Shown here: positions 62,748 to 64,000 of the stretch, in pieces
Numbering within the stretch: position 1 is the first letter of the stretch
Layout: every line of letters begins with the position of its first letter
Origin: Rubrivivax sp.
GTDB taxonomy: Bacteria > Pseudomonadota > Gammaproteobacteria > Burkholderiales > Burkholderiaceae_C
Length of the DNA stretch: 64,000 nucleotides
Direction: 5' to 3'
Assembly: GCA_030653385.1 (NCBI GenBank)
Contig: JAURZM010000020.1
Coordinates: forward strand, 163,237 to 227,236
Notes under the pieces: model-generated
Told to the model about the DNA's origin: nothing
The model's database searches: none
What the model saw: only the letters and a program-made list of their open reading frames with translations
Made by a program: the position numbers and the translations under genes

Positions 62748-64000
<1,253 letters not shown>

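Overview
The window looks like a chromosomal segment of a high-GC betaproteobacterium, most likely Burkholderiales (Comamonadaceae/Sphaerotilaceae-like: Rubrivivax, Ideonella, Leptothrix relatives). The evidence is the very GC-rich codon use, an F-type ATP synthase operon in the order atpI-B-E-F-H-A, purU, BenE, AfuABC-type ABC genes, a cytochrome c-prime/cytochrome b pair, and GC-rich intergenic hairpins of a kind common in this order inside the atp operon. I see no insertion sequence, phage gene, integrase, CRISPR array or rRNA. One tRNA gene is present, tRNA-Arg(CCG). Coding density is very high and no gene-free stretch exceeds about 240 bases.

Layout. 1-4.6 kb: DUF2332-type fragment, metallophosphoesterase, UspA, TetR regulator, a small hypothetical gene and a YegD-like Hsp70. 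4.6-6.05 kb: a translationally coupled UPF0149/TPR pair on the minus strand, and a plus-strand intergenic segment with three consecutive perfect hairpins, the last a textbook terminator with no plus-strand gene before it (candidate small RNA or mmsA leader). 6-16 kb: mmsA, an M28 peptidase, a diguanylate cyclase, a PhoX-type phosphatase, a sterol-desaturase-family membrane enzyme and a large lipoprotein of unknown function. 16-17.6 kb: an SDR oxidoreductase and a secreted protein of three cysteine-rich repeats.

17.6-25.7 kb is the most unusual part. Three minus-strand genes in a row encode a secreted caspase-fold protein that has lost both catalytic residues, an RlpA-type lipoprotein, and an 1866-residue protein with two alpha/beta-hydrolase (lipase-like) domains followed by an apparently intact CHAT caspase-like protease domain and a C-terminal helical/TPR-like region. 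Just upstream is a 101-residue collagen-like lipoprotein, then the tRNA.

26-31.5 kb: a membrane-anchored cytochrome c, a minus-strand purU-NTF2-yheT-hypothetical run, and an ECF sigma/anti-sigma pair. 31.5-38 kb: a three-gene AfuABC/FbpABC-type importer, BenE, and a class II glutamine amidotransferase. 38-44 kb: gshB overlapping a questin-oxidase-like gene, an ABC-F ATPase (Uup), a hypothetical gene and a secreted M28 aminopeptidase. 44-51.3 kb: a MocR regulator divergent from a tightly packed plus-strand run (LysE exporter, EamA exporter, Asp/Glu racemase, aminotransferase, PhzF, VOC protein, AlaX) that looks like an amino-acid handling cluster. 51.3-59.6 kb: cytochrome c-prime and its divergent cytochrome b, a GNAT, an aldose epimerase with a probable ATC start, an SMP-30 lactonase, glpD, and a DsbD/redoxin pair. 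59.7 kb to the end: atp operon, cut inside atpA.
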